This document shows positions 1 to 14,052 of a stretch of 64,000 nt of DNA, one piece after another. The DNA is from Lasiosphaeria ovina (lineage: Eukaryota; Ascomycota; Sordariomycetes; Sordariales; Lasiosphaeriaceae). Positions within the stretch are counted from its first letter, which is position 1, and each line of letters starts with the position of its first letter. Below the pieces are notes generated by a model. It saw only the letters and a list, made by a program, of their open reading frames with translations. It was not told where the DNA came from and did not search any database. Location: positions 1,922,001 to 1,986,000 of the forward strand of contig JAULSN010000007.1 in NCBI GenBank assembly GCA_033439765.1. Direction: 5' to 3'. The position numbers were made by a program, and so were the translations under genes.

Positions 1-3000
1 TAAGGATGAAATGCCCTCCCACTTCTGAAGTCGACAGACCCGCTCCGATGAACATGTCCTCGAAACCCTGAGGGGGTGGGCACCTACCTCACCTAACCGT
101 GGGAAATGAGAGCCACCCGTGCGCATCTAAACCAGTAGGGGCAGCGACCTGTTCAAAGTTTCACGGTCGAGTCCTGTGATATTTCGGAATGGGCGGTATC
201 AGTTGCTCCTGTCGTGGACTGCTCATTCTAAGTGAGGTAAGTACTACCCCAGTTCTATTAGGTGTCGGTTTGCTCTTTCCATTTTCACTTTCTCTTGCCG
301 TCGCCAACCTAGTACTACTAGGAGTACTAGTACCGAAGCACTGGGTTGCACTTGCCTCAATCCGACCAAGGCCGGGCGGCGACGAACAACACATGGAAGG
401 TGTCCTCCAAATTTCTGTCTCTCTTGACAAAGTCGTCTTGCCGCTTCATCGTCTTCGGCCAGCCTGCTCATGACACCCCCCACAGGAAGAGACATGATGT
501 CGCCATCACTTGGAATTGTCTCGAATTTCTTCATGGACCTGGCTAGCCAGCCGAGCCGCTTAGTCACCGAGCCTTGCGCGAGGAGCATCACGCTGGGCGA
601 GAAGGCTCGAGAAGGCTGGAGGCAAGCGAAAGACTCACTAGAGTCTTGATTTGTCAATGAACGAACTCACTATTCAGCCGTCGGGCGGCCCCGTCCTGGC
701 TCGACGCTCGTGCGGCTCAACTCGCGTCGCCCCGGAGCCCATTAGGAGGTCGGGCTCGATGTCAGAAAGCAAAGCGACCGGATCCGCGCCATTCACCACC
801 GAAACTACCCGCAAAAGTCCTGTTTCATGATTTCTTGAGCCGCAGAGCCTCATTTCACCATGAGTCAGAGCGAGGCCATAGCCTGGCGTGCAGTGTCCTC
901 TCAATTGCACGCACCAAGGCAGCACCGTCCAGAGCCGGGACAAGGCTCCAGCGTCACTTGTTAGGACTTCTGGACAGCGCACACGTCCTGTGTTGTGCAG
1001 GCGATGAGCAAATGCACCAGCGGCTGAGCAAAGGGGCTCGTGTTTTGTTTTTGTGCCTCGCACGCAGCCCGTGATTAGAGTGAAGCTCTCTTCGGTGAAC
1101 AAGGCCGATATGCTGAAGCATTGGGTGGAGTTGGCGACATGACGACGGGCTGTTGAGCGAGAAGCGATGCAAGACAAGGCTGGAATTGGGTGGGGATCGG
1201 TCAGGCACCCCGTGTTGTGCATATGAAGTTACCAGCATTGTTTCGCGAAGCCCGCGCTCGCTGGCCCCCTGTCCTCGGCCCCATACATACATACATACAT
1301 ACACCATGGTGTGACCCGGCAACACACCGGGTTTGGCCGTAAGAGCCGCAAAATGTACCCAAGTACCACCACATACTACCGAGAAAATCAGGCCCCGACA
1401 CACCAACCCACAGATCCAGTCTGGCACTGATTCTGCTTGGTTTACCTGCCACAAGTACGCTGATTGGCCTATAGGAGCGGCCCCGGCTCCGGACAAGGAG
1501 GACTACCAGCCGCGGACTGCTCTTGTCGACTTCCTGGTTAGAGCGGCTTTGAGTCTCCCGCTCTTCGCCATAGCGTGCCGCGCACTTCAGGCCCGATTTC
1601 TGATGCTGCGAACTCGAGCCACTTCATATTCAACTTTTATCCAATACTCAATACTCGCGGCATATGCTAGCCCACTTTCGCAGCCTTGGATGGTGGCTTC
1701 TCCTCTTGCTGCGCCTACGGGGCAATGTTCGGCTCTTGGTGGATGGGCCTTGGGATGATGTTCACGTCCCAATCCAACTGGCGCAGCTTGGTGACTGGCT
1801 AGGAACCGCTGTGATGCACGCCTGCGTTGCCGGGGCATCACCTATGAGTCGTCGGACGGAAACTGCCCGACGGCAAGACACAAGTCGGTCCTATCAAGTC
1901 CAAGTGGACTTGCTCACCGGCTGAGACTTTATCATGCGCCTCGATACGCCTTGTTTTTGGCCCTCTCCTCTTGTTTGCCTGGCCTATTACTCTTCCAACC
2001 AAACACGATGGCGGAGCTCAAGAATGCCACTAACTCGGTGCTTAACCAGCCGCCTTGACAAGTCAGAATGGACTCCGTGAAGAGGGGCTATGGTATTTCG
2101 CTTTGGTATTGATACAAAATTCCATTAGCGTGGACTTTGTTATTCGCCTTGCGCATTTGGAAGTCTCAAGATAGGTATAAATGCCATGGCTCTTCTCTCT
2201 TGTCTCCTTACTTCTGCCAGCCTCTTCCTTCGTCGCTACAGCTATATACTCGCCCCCAACGCTCAACATCTTCTCACTTGGGAAAAAAGCTTCCACGTCC
2301 TATACTATCCAAAACAACACACCAACCAGCAGCCATGGACAAGGTTTACTCATACGTCTACCTGTGGTTCTGCGTCAGTCTCCTTCCCACCAGCGCTCGC
2401 ACTTATTTCTAGATCTAACGGATGATGTAGCACGAATGCAACTCGGGCCCCTATAATGTCGATACTAGCGTTGCTTGCACGAATCCGACTTGCGTCAGCC
2501 ACTTTCGTTGCGAATACTGTCGTGTTGAAAGACACAAGATCCATTCTCGCCACTAGAGGCACAGTACGCAGCTTGGCTGAGTTGGACGGATTGGACAGTC
2601 TCAGACGACACGCCGGCATTTTTTCCCCTTCCGACAACACTTCCAAGGGGCGAGATCTTGCTCGGTCTATGACCTTTTGACTGTCGAGTACGGCATGTCT
2701 GTTAGGGACAGTCAAGTTCTAATTTTGGGGAACTTTCTGCTTTTCTCAAGATACCCTCATTTCTGGATTTCCTGTCGACAGTTGCTGTTTCAACGCAGCG
2801 CTCGATACCAGAACGAACGGCAGCATTATGGTTATTAGAAATTCAGGCGCAAGCCGACGCATCTAGACGCATTGGGGGTTGTTGTCATTTGGTGCATGCA
2901 TAGCCGGCACGGGTACGGATTAGAATCATAGTTTCAAATCGAATCTATTCGCTCGTTAACTTGTAACTTCGCGGGACCTTTTTTGAAGATTCGATGTTTG

Positions 3001-6000
3001 TAAAGCAATTGGAGGTTTTGATTGGTAGTTCCACCCACAAGGTCCACCCAACTACACTTGTTAAATGCTCCGGGTCCTCACAGCCCCTCATTCTCACTTG
3101 GATTTCGGGTTGGATTTGCATCACGCCCCCAACGATTCAACTCTCTCTCTTGCGCCGTGAATAGACAGGCAGCCACATCCCCCCGCCGGACTCGTTTGCA
3201 ATATCGGGTATGCCGCTATCACACAGGATTAAGCAAAAGGTCCCGGCTTATGTTCGTGAGGCTCAACAAGGGCGTAATCGCCAGTCCCGATAAACTTGAC
3301 AAGCGAGGCAGCAGTTGCAGGTGACTGGCTTGCTTGCTGCAAATCCCAAGCTCTGAAGCGTGGCATTGATGTTTTCTTGATATGGCCCCATTCATTCCTC
3401 CTCACACCGACTCTTTGAGAACGTGAGGGGAAGGTTGAGGACTTGACCATGTGTTTAGATGGATGTGATCCGATGTGATGTGATGTGCCTTGGCCTTTCG
3501 TTGGAGCCACTTGTCGGCGAGGAGCTAACTACCGTAGCTAACGTCTTTCCGTCCCCTCGGTGTTGGCCGGCACCTTTGTAGACTGACTGACGCATGAGGA
3601 AAATCGGCGAGGCCTGGACTCTGGAGAGGGCTAGCAGCCCCAAGGCTGGGTTCTTTTGTCGAGGTGGTAGGGCTGAAAGCCTTTCTTCTTTTTGCTTTTT
3701 TTTCTTCTCTCTAGACTAGTGTGCGTGTGTGTCTGCATCGGCTCCCGGTGTTGTGGGTGTGGTGAAGCGCAGTGCGGTGCTTTTGACTCACCCTGATTCG
3801 AGAGTCTTACGACATACTCCATCCGTCCCGCATAGTCGGTAACCCGTAACGTTACGTTGCTGTGCGGTGATGAGTCTACCTTGAAATGGAGCAGGTTTTT
3901 GTCCGGAACGGGGGAAATCGACGGAGAGAAAAGAGAACTAAAACCTGCACTCTGCCAAATTCGGCTTCCCCCCTCCCATCCTCGTTCTCTTGCAGTGAAA
4001 TGTGTCTTAATCCAAAGAGGCCGTCGCCATGTAGGATAAAGTCATTTCAACCTTTAGTTAGATATTGTCTTCTGTCTGGGCTTTCTCACCCCCCTGACAC
4101 CGAAAGAAAAATAGACTGGCCGAGGGGCAAACTCGCGAGTTACGGGCACCTATGACGTATTAGCGCTGTGCTCTAGGTGGGTTTGTCCGTCAAAAGCCGA
4201 CGGTTGAGGAACAACTTCCCAGGACAGGGCCACCTGAGGCTGGGCGATGCAGCTGGTAAGGCGAAATCGGCGCCTCGGCTGACGGCTCTTGTGAATATGG
4301 GAGCGAGTCCTGTTGAACCCAATATCGAAGTCCCTTAGGCACGGCGCCGGTGACCTCATGAGGAGAAAGTGCGTGGGTCCCAGGCAATCACAACCCCATA
4401 ATTAAAAGGCGCCGGGCGTTGAATATGTTGACTAAATGCATAAAAGCCACGCTTGAGGCTTGCTAGCCGAACCCCACTGCTGGAGCACCCAGACTTCGTC
4501 AAGTGCCCGCCCGCCGCCCAGCGCCCCATAAAGCGGGCGCCCCAACCCCAGACTTCAGACACCGCAGGCTTCACTTACCGAGCTGCACCTCCACCCTTTC
4601 AATATATGATTTAAACGAGGCGGTAGTGGCAGCTAACGGCCAAGCTTCCAGAAGCCCCCGCCAACACAGTGGGTTTTGTTTCCGAGCACAGCCACAACCG
4701 CACGCCCACTATCGTCGCTCCTCAACCAGTCATTGACCCGGCAAGGGGTTAGCTGAGGCACTGGATCTGCTCAACCTCAGCCTTCCGAGTTCTTCCGGGC
4801 GAGCGGATTGTTTTTGTTTTGCGCCTCAAGTATCGAAAAGGCGGGCCCAGGCAGAGCAACCTCGGAATGGCGTCAACGCATGCCCCGTGCCGCTCAGCCG
4901 TTCGGTGTCGTGCCGCTAACAGAGGCTTCGACTGCCTGCTGGTTACACCCGGACATGACGGGGTCGTCTCTGCCATCTTGAACAAGCGCTCTGGGTTATC
5001 TGAACACATCATCCAGGGACGATTCGGTGTGCTCGTTACAGCCAGCAGGTCGCTGACCACAGACCGATTGGGCTCGGGCAAGCGACGATGAGCCCGCCGT
5101 GTTTGGACGGCCAAGAAACACACTCTGACCGAGACTACCTAAACTACTGTTTTTTTCCTAATTTTCAACATTAATACCAACATGAACTTGCGTCATTTAC
5201 CAGTTCCCTTGTCCCCGTGACTTTGCCAGCTGCCTTAGACCTAACCTAGGCTTACTTGGAAATTCCACGCTCGCCCCGCCGGTATCGCTCTCAGGCGCAT
5301 TTTGAGTTTACGACTCTCTCACTCTCACCACCACCGCCACGCGCTAGTCAACCAACCGCCTGTCTCCCACTTTTGCAAGACTCACCGCAGTTCCAAATCC
5401 AGTTCTATTCATTCTTAAATCGGCATTTCCCCCTTCTTAGAAAAAAAAATATCAACCAAGTCTGCCAAAGCGGCACACGCTTTAGGCTTTTTCCCCCCTC
5501 GTCATTTGAGCCTACCCGTGCCCCTTGGCTTCCCGCCCCACCCAAAAACAACAATGGCATTGTGCGCAACAAATTGCCAAATTCTTTTTCTTCAGCAGCT
5601 GCCCGCCCTCCATTCCATTGGATACCGAGAATTTGGTGGGACCTCGAACAACAACACAGCTGAGCCAATCAGGCCGCTTCTCTCAACAACCAACCAACCA
5701 ACCCCCCCCCCAATACATTTTCCCTTCCAGGTTTGACATATCACGTGACCGTCTACTCACCACTCACTTCCGACCAAAACAACGGCCATCGAGTCAAGCA
5801 CGGAGAGCGTCGATCATCTCAGATTCCGCAAATGATATGAATCTCGAAATGGAAGTGGAACTTTCATCCCAAGTTCTCTGGCCATGTCCTCACAAAAGCG
5901 TAAATACGGCGTGAATAGCCTTAGAAACTCCCCAGCAAAAAAAATATAAATTTGTGTTTTCCAATGAAAATAATCATACATATATATTCATCCATCCATC

Positions 6001-6801
6001 CGAATGATCCCTAGACCCGTCGACGACAAAAACCAAGTGACAGGCAGGCACCGATATGAGAACATGTTATGATTTTCGTCCCATTCCAATGCAAAACGTG
6101 GCAGAAAAGGTGAGTAGGTAAGCATGAAGAAATGAGAGAGATAAACAAGACAAGAACAACTAGTCCTTGATAAACCTGCGAGAATAAAATAACACAAAGT
6201 GGGTGGGCTACGTAAGAGGTAGTAGGTAAGGTAGTGAAAACACGTGGGGGAGGCAGGCAGGCGGCAACATGAAGAAAAAAAAACCCCCAAATAGTAAATA
6301 ATAATAATAAGAAGATGACATGGAAGGGGGAGGAAAAGAAACAAGTCCCATAGAAAAGACCAACAAGGGACTCCTCCGCCCACAAATAAGTAAGATAAGT
6401 AAATAAATAAAAATGACATCAAGACGCCAAAAAAAAAAAAAAAAAAAAAGACCCAAGTCAATTATTTCCCATCCCCAAAAGCCACACACTCCTTGTCTTT
6501 CCCTTGAGTTACCACCCCGAATATGTTTGTTGAGTGTTGAATACTCCCAGAACGCCTTCTTCCCCTTTGCAGTTCCTCATTTCCCTTTCCCGCGCGGCGT
6601 GCAAGGCACACAATCAACATCCATCCATATCTCTCCCTCCCGCTCCAGAGTACCCTTTTCTTCTAACAGTGTATCCCTTACTTCTTTCCGTAATTTCGCC
6701 CTCTCTCCGCCTGGCCCCAAAGCTCAGGCTCGATATGCTTCAAACATGCAAGCAATACTCTCCCCGCCGTAAACCCCGCTCTTCCAACAAGCAAAAGTAG
6801 A
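1..6801. other. Gene-poor stretch, no supported gene
   Basis: I found no reading frame here with recognisable protein character. The longest open frames (about 120-140 codons near 1333-1758 and 2350-2715) lack plausible composition, splice context or family resemblance. Visible elements are a CATA microsatellite near 1281-1304, a C10 run at 5702-5711 following AACC repeats, pyrimidine-rich DNA at about 5255-5560, and an A21 tract at 6429-6449. The last several hundred bases probably include the 3' untranslated region of the minus-strand ASH1-type gene that ends at 6802 (inference). Confidence 0.5.
6429..6449 (+). repeat. Poly-A tract (21 nt)
   Basis: An uninterrupted run of 21 A on the plus strand, equivalent to poly-T on the transcribed strand. 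It lies about 350 bp downstream of the stop codon of the minus-strand ASH1-type gene, so it would sit in or just beyond its 3' untranslated region. Confidence 0.85.
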
Positions 6802-9744
6802 TTACTCGTCATCATCATCTACGACCCATATCTTGTCCGAGCGTGCCATGTCCAGCGCGTTGCGCGACTTGGCCGAGGACGGCGTGTTTTTGGCAGACAC
6901 TGCGTCGCCAGCGGCCATCTCCGAGTCGGGGCTGGCCGAGTTCAGCACCTTCCACGAGGGCGTGCGCTTGCGACCTGAGGCTACCTTGACCGAAGACGAT
7001 GGCGTTGCCGACTTCTTCGGTGTGCTCTTCGCCGACGACGCGGGCGTCATCTTCTTGGTCTTGGGCGTCTTCTTGCCCGGGCCAGCAGTCTTCTTCTTCT
7101 CCGAGGCGGATCCGGCCGCGACAATGGTAGTAAGACTTGAACTTCGCGAAGAGACCTTAACTCTTGGCGTGTTCTTCTTTACGTATTTGCGCTTGACTCT
7201 AGGAGCTTCCTTATCCGTCGTAGTGGACTTCTTGCTCGTGGTGATTGACTTTCTGGTCGCAGCCGCCTTCTTGGTCGTTGATTTCTTAGTCGACGAGCCA
7301 AGAGCCAGCTTCGTGTTGGTAGATACACTCGCCACGCCGCGCCTGATGATTAAGGTCGCTCCCTTGACTGCGCTCTTGGCTGCGCCTTTAGCGGCCTTGA
7401 GTCCAGCTGAGGAGAGCGATGGCTTCTTTGCCTTCTTGATTACCAGCTTAACTTTCTTTGCCGGCTTCTCCGGCTCTTCCTCGTCGCCACCAGCGAGCAT
7501 CTCCTTGAGCTTTCGCTTGCCGGTCTTGATTGTTCCCTTGACAGACTTCTTGGTCTCCTTCGGGGGCTTCGGAGGCTTTACCTCCTTAGGCTTGGGGCCA
7601 AGAACACCTCGGCAGTTCGGGCTACCACAAAGGCACTTCTGCACGTTCTTAGCGGAGAAGGGGTCGAAGTTGTAGTCGTATGTAAGCTCTTCGCCCGTCA
7701 TAATGGGGCGGTCGCCGGCAAAAAGGGCCATGCGTGGCTGTCCAGAGACAATCCACTTGATCATCCGACAATTGGGCGAACACGAATGGTTGACGAACCG
7801 CGCGATGCTACCGGTGGTGGCGTCAATTATCATGTTCTGGTCAAAAGACATCAGGTAGTAACACTACCAGGCAAGTTAGATCGTTGTCTCATAAATCGCC
7901 TTGCTAGATTGTATCGGAAAGTGGGGGCTTACCTCGTTGTCCTTGTAGACCTCATTCATGCGGCGGTCGCATTCTTCCTCGGTGATAATCTCGCCCGTGT
8001 ACTCCATGATGATCTGGTTTGGCTCAAAGCAGCGGTTGCTGCGGACACCATAGCCACGGTCAGAAGTCTTGACGACTTCAACGCCCACGCGGTAACGGCC
8101 ACCTGTCTTAGTTCGCTCCTGAAGATTCTGAAAGGCCCTGTTTTGGCAATGGGCTTTGCCGACGTTGCAGTTGGTCTCATCGCACTCGTACAACATAATC
8201 CGATTCTGGCAGTCCTCGGCACACCCGTCCTCGGGCTTGCACACGCACTTGGAGGCGAAGTCTCCAAAGTGGGGCGTCTTCTTCCAGTACGCGCTGGCGT
8301 CTCCAACAAACCGATCTGCAGAGTATATTAGCGCAAGGTTCTTGTATCAGCAGGTGACGACGGCGTGTTTCTTACTCTTGGTCATGGTCCGGTAGTGAGC
8401 AGGTTTTGGCTGTCCAGGGGGGAGCGGGCTGCAGATGTCAAAGGGCAACTTGAAGTCGCGGCCGTTCATGAGCATGCGCAGGCCATTGTACATCGGGGAG
8501 GGCAGCGTCTTATTGGGTTTGACGGGCCTGATCAACTCGGGTAGGGATGCTAGCTTCTTCTTGTCCTGGGCATTGAGGTTCTGGAAAACATCCACAGGTG
8601 TGTCCTGGCCGGAATAGAGACCCCTGTCTAGCCACTTCTTGACACGGCGCTTCTTAGGCACAGGCCCGGTAGCTTCCTTCTTTTCGGCATCGATCTCGGG
8701 TTCCTTGTCGGGTTGAGCCGCCGTAGCGCTCTCGCTGGTGCGCGCCTTCTTTCGGGGTGGCGTAGCCGCAGCCTCTTCTTCAGGCGCATCGGGGTCAATA
8801 TACTTGCCGTTACTCCAAACGGTGTAGCGCACAGGACGCGTGTCTATATGTGCGAACTCGTTTGTGTCCTGCAGCCGTCTCAATTCGTGTGTCATGCGAT
8901 CCAGTCCCTTTTCGACCGTCTTGCGACTGCGCTTGCCAAGTGCCGTTATTTTTGACGTGAGAGACGCGACGGGCTCGCCGGAAAGACGCGTCGCTCTGCG
9001 CGTTATCGACGCTGCGGGGGCAGGGGTCGACTTGGTCGACTTGATTGTTAACTTGACTGACTTGGGCTTCTTGATTATTCGGCGCGCCCGGTTAGGAGTG
9101 GTAGGCGAGCTCGGGGCAACGGCGGCGGCCGGCAAGTCAAGACCCATCGCATCAATGCCGTCTTGTACAGGCTCGGGAGCCTTCGGCGGGACGTCCGTGT
9201 CGCCATTCGCCGTCTCGTCGCTGTCGGTGGCGGGCGTGTCACTGGCGATCGTGCGGCGGCGCTTGCTGTCGACGGGCTCGCCATTGGCGACCCGCTTGGT
9301 GTAGGGTCTGGTGCCACTCAATTTTGCGAGGTTGTACACTGGCAGACTTGCGCGCGCGCGGCGGGCGCGGCCAGCGAAAGGTGGCTCCTCGGGCAACGGC
9401 TCGACCACAATGGCATTTGCGACAGGCGTATGCCGGCCGCTCTGATCGTTGGGCTCTTGGGCCTCGGCGGGTGGGGAAGTGTTCCGTGGCTTCCGATCGA
9501 AATCGCGCTCCATCTGCTGGATCTGGGCCTTTTGCGCGTCTTCCAGGAGGGGGATGGCGGCGTCTAAAAGGGGAGTGACGATGCTGCCATGTTTGGGCAC
9601 GTCCGGGTCTGATGCCAGCGACATGCTGTCGGGCGATAGGGTCGTGGGCGGTGTTGAGCTGAACGAGGCAATGTTTGAAGAGGACTCGGTTAGGGCGCCC
9701 GACGAGAAACTCGTCTCGGACGAGAGAGGGCCAATTTCGGCCAT
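6802..9744 (-). CDS. ash1: ASH1-type SET-domain histone lysine methyltransferase
   Basis: Predicted 937-residue protein in three exons: 9744-8376, 8315-7933 and 7863-6802, with introns of 60 and 69 nt. Phases join cleanly through MTKN|RFVGDAS and KDNE|CYYLMSF. Exon 1 (residues 1-456) is Ser/Pro/Thr-rich and low complexity with basic patches. An AWS cysteine cluster lies at about 478-528 (KCVCKPEDGC...), then a SET domain at about 530-655 with the cofactor and catalytic motifs FVNHSC (607-612) and ELTYDYNF (643-650), and a post-SET KCLCGSPNC at 660-668. AWS-SET-postSET order and the sequence match the fungal ASH1/KMT2H family, known to methylate histone H3 lysine 36. No WW or SRI domain is present, which argues against Set2. 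The tail (669-937) is a Lys/Ser/Ala-rich, histone-H1-like stretch. The start is the first in-frame ATG, in good context (GACCATGG). Nuclear location is inferred from family. Confidence 0.93.
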
Positions 9745-10818
9745 GGTCGACACAATGGCGAGCAAAACAGCAATGGATTACAGCAGCGCGTGCAACCGTA
9801 GCCAGACTACAAGATGTTGACGCGATGCTGATGGGTGGTGTTGAGAAAAGACAGGTGGTGGTGTGGTGAGGTGGTAAGCAAAAGTAAGGTATTGGAAGGT
9901 AACTTGAAGTACCAGTAATAAGTAAGACGCAGCTGGAAGGGCGGCACGTCGATTGGCTACTAGTCTGCAGAGGACTGCCAACGCGTAACAAAGGACGGGA
10001 AGGGGGGTCCACGGCTGGAATTGGTCTGGGTCTGGCCGTTGGTCCCCAGCTATGTTGGCTGCAAGGCCGAGCGGAAAGGCCGGGCCACTCGATAGCTTCT
10101 TCAGAGCCAGACGCGGTTCGTTTTGGTGTTTCGTTTCGTGCCCGTGGGCGAGGCTATCAAGGTCGACGAGGGTGAGGTTGAGGTGTCTTGCGAAAAAGTG
10201 GCTGCGAGGAGTTGAAGTTGTGTGTCGAGTTGGTCAAGGTACGAGATGCAAGCGGCGGCGGCTGTTAACGAGCAACAAAAACAGACAGCGGCATCCGTAG
10301 TTGGAAGAATGGCGCGTGCAGGCGTGAGGGCGTGGTGGCACGCGAGCCAGCAAGAAAAGGAAGATATCGCGCTCTGCAAGACGCAAAAAGTGACGAGACA
10401 AGCAATTGAGAAAAGAAGGGCAATTGCACAAGATGCATGCGTTCTCAGACGCGCCGCGAGCTACGCGAAAGGCAAAGCGGGCGGTGGTGGAGCGAGCGAG
10501 GGTTGGTTCTGTTCCGTGCGTGCAAGGGCTGGCTGGCTGGCTGGCTGGCTGGCCGCTTGTCACGGGGAAGAAGGGGGGTTAGGTTATGTTGTGTGGGGAG
10601 CAGAGGGCAGAAAGTCGGGTCTGCGTCTGCTCTGCGTCCGTCTGCTAGCTAGGTTGGCTGGGCTGGGCTGGGCTGGCGAAGGGAGACGCAGCGGGAACCT
10701 GAAGAAATGGAAGAAAGCAGATTGGGTGCGGTGCCGTGGGTCGAAGCGAAGCGCCAGGGGCGGCGGCCAACGCTACCGTATTTAAGAGAAGGGGCTGGCG
10801 AGACCCGGAGAGACGACC

Positions 10819-10841
10819 GGGGGGGGGGGGGGGGGGGGGGG
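10819..10841 (+). repeat. Poly-G tract (23 nt)
   Basis: Uninterrupted run of 23 G on the plus strand, about 1.1 kb upstream of the ash1 start codon. One of a set of long G homopolymers in this window. Confidence 0.9.
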
Positions 10842-12458
10842 ACGGCCGTTTAAAAGTAATAAGGTAAGAACCGCGTAGGCACGCAGCAAGGAAGGTAGAT
10901 AGGTAACCTCGAAGGTATGGAAGTGTGAGGTGTGGTCGAAGGATGCAGCCGACAAGAAGAAGAAGATGTTGTCTGTGGCATGTAAAAAAGTAAGGTATGG
11001 GGGTAAGTTATTACAAGACTGACTTGAGCTCCAGTCCCTCCCCTCATCATGTTTTGACCGCCCGGGCGCCTCGATACAGCATGCCTGGTCAGATAACACC
11101 AGAACAAGAGCAAAAAAGTCAAATGAGGGCTTTTGTTCAGTGTTCACTGCCAGTGCTGACACGGCGAGGGCTTCGTCGTCTTCAAACTGTTCCACGCGAC
11201 CCGTTTTCTCTGAAGCCCTGCCTCCTCGTGGAAGACTTTCACTTCCGGAAACCCCACGAAGTAAAATGTGAATACGCCTCCAGTTGATCACAGCACAGGG
11301 CATCTCCGAGAACCCCTACCTACCGTGCTCACACATGCAATCGACTGTCACCACCTCCTTACCCAAGATATTCGCCTACCTGCCTCAGCTAGCCAATGTG
11401 ATAGCTACCTGTCTATATTGTGTAGATAGCTCAAGTCATGTTACGAGCATTTGTATGCATGTATGCATTTGTACTTCCATTGTCAACAGTCTACGAAGCC
11501 TCTCTTGTGACAAAAGCCTTCTTTTCTGCTCCCTCCCTAGTCAGCCGGCCGTCTTCGCTGCATCGCTCTGACTGCAACTTGGCTGCGCCGGCGACTTTGT
11601 TGGTTGTGTTGCGCAGCCAACTTAAAAAGAACCAACTACCTCACCTATTTCCGACCCATTACCACTCTGCCGCCAAAAGAGAGGGTTGACGGGTCACGGT
11701 TGTGGTGTTGATCCACAAACTCCTGCATACCCCTGGGGAGCCAATGAGTTGCTGAGTTGGGGGGTTGAGTTTATGGCCGCCGCCGTGGGCGAGGGGGAGA
11801 GGGGAGAGCGAGGGGAGAGGAGGCGGGAGCATGGGGGTCCGAGTTTGACCGACCACAGCGAAGACACCGACAACGCCGGGTCCCCGTCTCACCCACGGTC
11901 GTGGCATCCCTCGATCTCTACTATGCAGTAAGTTGTCAATATCCCTCGGATCCCTCGGCCTCTTGTCGACATCCCTTCTTAGGTTTCCCTGGCGCCTGCA
12001 TCCCATGTCGTCAACAATCCAAGCCATCCATCCCGTGGCGTCCCGGCATCCCGTAGCATCATCTCGATTTTCTTGGTCTGTGATATTAGAGATGCAGGCG
12101 GGCAGGCGGGCAGGCGGGCAGACATTCGGTCAGGGGCGAGCAGTGGTGAAAAGTAGGTATTGCTAGAGTTTCGGAGAACACAGTGGTCCAAGTCCCCTAG
12201 CAAGCCTGCATCGCAAACAATCGGCCATGTCCCTGTTTATTGCCATCCATTGAAGCCTGCTAGAAGAGCAAACATGGACCAACGTGGTGTAGACGGTAGA
12301 GAAATGTAACACACGTGCGAAGTTGCCATGGTAAAAATACACGAGATAAGATAGATACCTTAGATATAGTACGAAACGACGCCGGCAGGCAATTCCCACC
12401 TCCAATATCGCGACATGGCTCCTCCGTCATGCCATTATCGCCGTGCTCTTCAGCGCGG

Positions 12459-12471
12459 CCCCCCCCCCCCC
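12459..12471 (-). repeat. Poly-C tract (13 nt; G on minus strand)
   Basis: Run of 13 C on the plus strand in the intergenic region between ash1 and the zinc-cluster gene. It has the opposite orientation to the G runs seen further right. Confidence 0.85.
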
Positions 12472-14052
12472 ATGACAAGTACAACCCAGCCAAAGCACCC
12501 AGCAAACTCTCAAAAAAATTCGAGATAGCCATGGTCCCCCTATTCTGATGTCCCAGAAACCACCTCAACTGTCCAACCACCCCCATGCCAGCCTCAAACA
12601 CCATCCAGCTGCTTTCTGTCGCACCGCAAGAATCTCGGGGTCGGTGAGACGACCCCGCTCAGATCCGACTTGACCAAGAGCAGCTGGGCTCGGGAGAGAG
12701 TTGAGATGGACGCCGCGTGGGACCATGCCCTCTCCGATCTTAATCCTCGGTACATGTTTATCTCGTCAATCCATACCGACGGGCCGACTAAATACCACCA
12801 CCTACGCCCTGCTTCACATCGAGCGTCAGCAACTTTATCAGACTAACACAGTCTCTTCCACTGAGCGGACACCCACACCTAGCAAGTAACAATGGTGTAA
12901 GATGGTACAAGATGTCTCCCCATCGAGCTTCGCCCCTGAATCTTAAGTCACATTTCTCTGGCGACCCAATGCACTCATGGTGTGCCACCATGGAGCGGAA
13001 CAAAGACTCGAGGATATAAGGGGGCGTATAACCTAGACAGCAGCCACAATCGGGCATCTATACCACACCTCGGGCTGAAGTTACCTAGGTAACAAAGGCC
13101 GATGACCCTTGTTTCCTTACCACAAGGGGGAATTGTCAAAACAAAGCTTGGGAATCGCATTTTTCTTTTCTGGAGAGGAAACTGTCAGTCCATATCATGT
13201 TCCAGCATTTTACTGACACTGGGGATACATCTCTCACGCCGGACCCTCAAGACGCCAGCAAAACCCCCCAACCCCCGAAACAACCACCGGGAACCACCGC
13301 ATCACGGAAGCAATCTCTGAGTGAAATAGCCCCCAGATTTTGCAAACCGCCGAACACTCTCCTACGTCCGAAGACAAGGGAGGGAACAAACGATAAACAA
13401 AACAAACACAAGAAGCACCATCCCTCCCCCGCACACCCCCAAAACGCATGTGTTCGTTTTTTAAGGACTCGGAAAGCCCCCTCAGGGGAATCTGCGGATG
13501 AACAAAAAATAAAGGCTAACAGCTGTGTGTGGCTGATTCCTAATATCACAACTAAGGGTGGAAGAAAAGAAGACATCCCTAAGCGAGGGCGTCAAACATC
13601 TATCTAGTTGTGATTATTTTCCGAATCAGACATCCTCCCCCCCCTTCTACCCCCTGACGAGACCCCAATACCTTCGACAGCAGTGAAATATTTACATGGC
13701 CCAGATTGTTTGCTCAGCCGTAGCAGCTATCATGGCACCGCTACGCCGGTACGTCACGTTAGAAACATTAGGGCTTGTTCTTAATTTCTTTTGCTCGAGG
13801 AGTTAAAAAGTGTACTTATCTGGTCGGTAAAGAAAAGAGCCAAGCGAAACTTTGCATTTATCTGGTTACCTACCTTAAACACTTGGTCCTTGTAACTGGG
13901 CGCCCGGGGGAACAGAATGTATTTCTGTGACTTTTAGCCGTTCTAGTTACCTCACTTACCTATTTATACTCTTACTTTCTGTGGAAGTCCGTCCTTAAGG
14001 AAGGTCTTATTGAAGCAGGCAAATATAACATACTCTTACTTTTTCTTGAAAT

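Noticed and set aside
6833..7675. 280-codon plus-strand open frame antisense to ash1
   Set aside because: It is the mirror of the Lys/Ser-rich ash1 tail; its Phe/Leu/Val-rich translation is the complement of Lys/Glu codons and the minus strand has clear domain homology.
10246..10785. About 180-codon plus-strand open frame upstream of ash1
   Set aside because: Driven by GGCT repeats (WLAGWLA), lies in the presumed ash1 promoter or leader, no homology.
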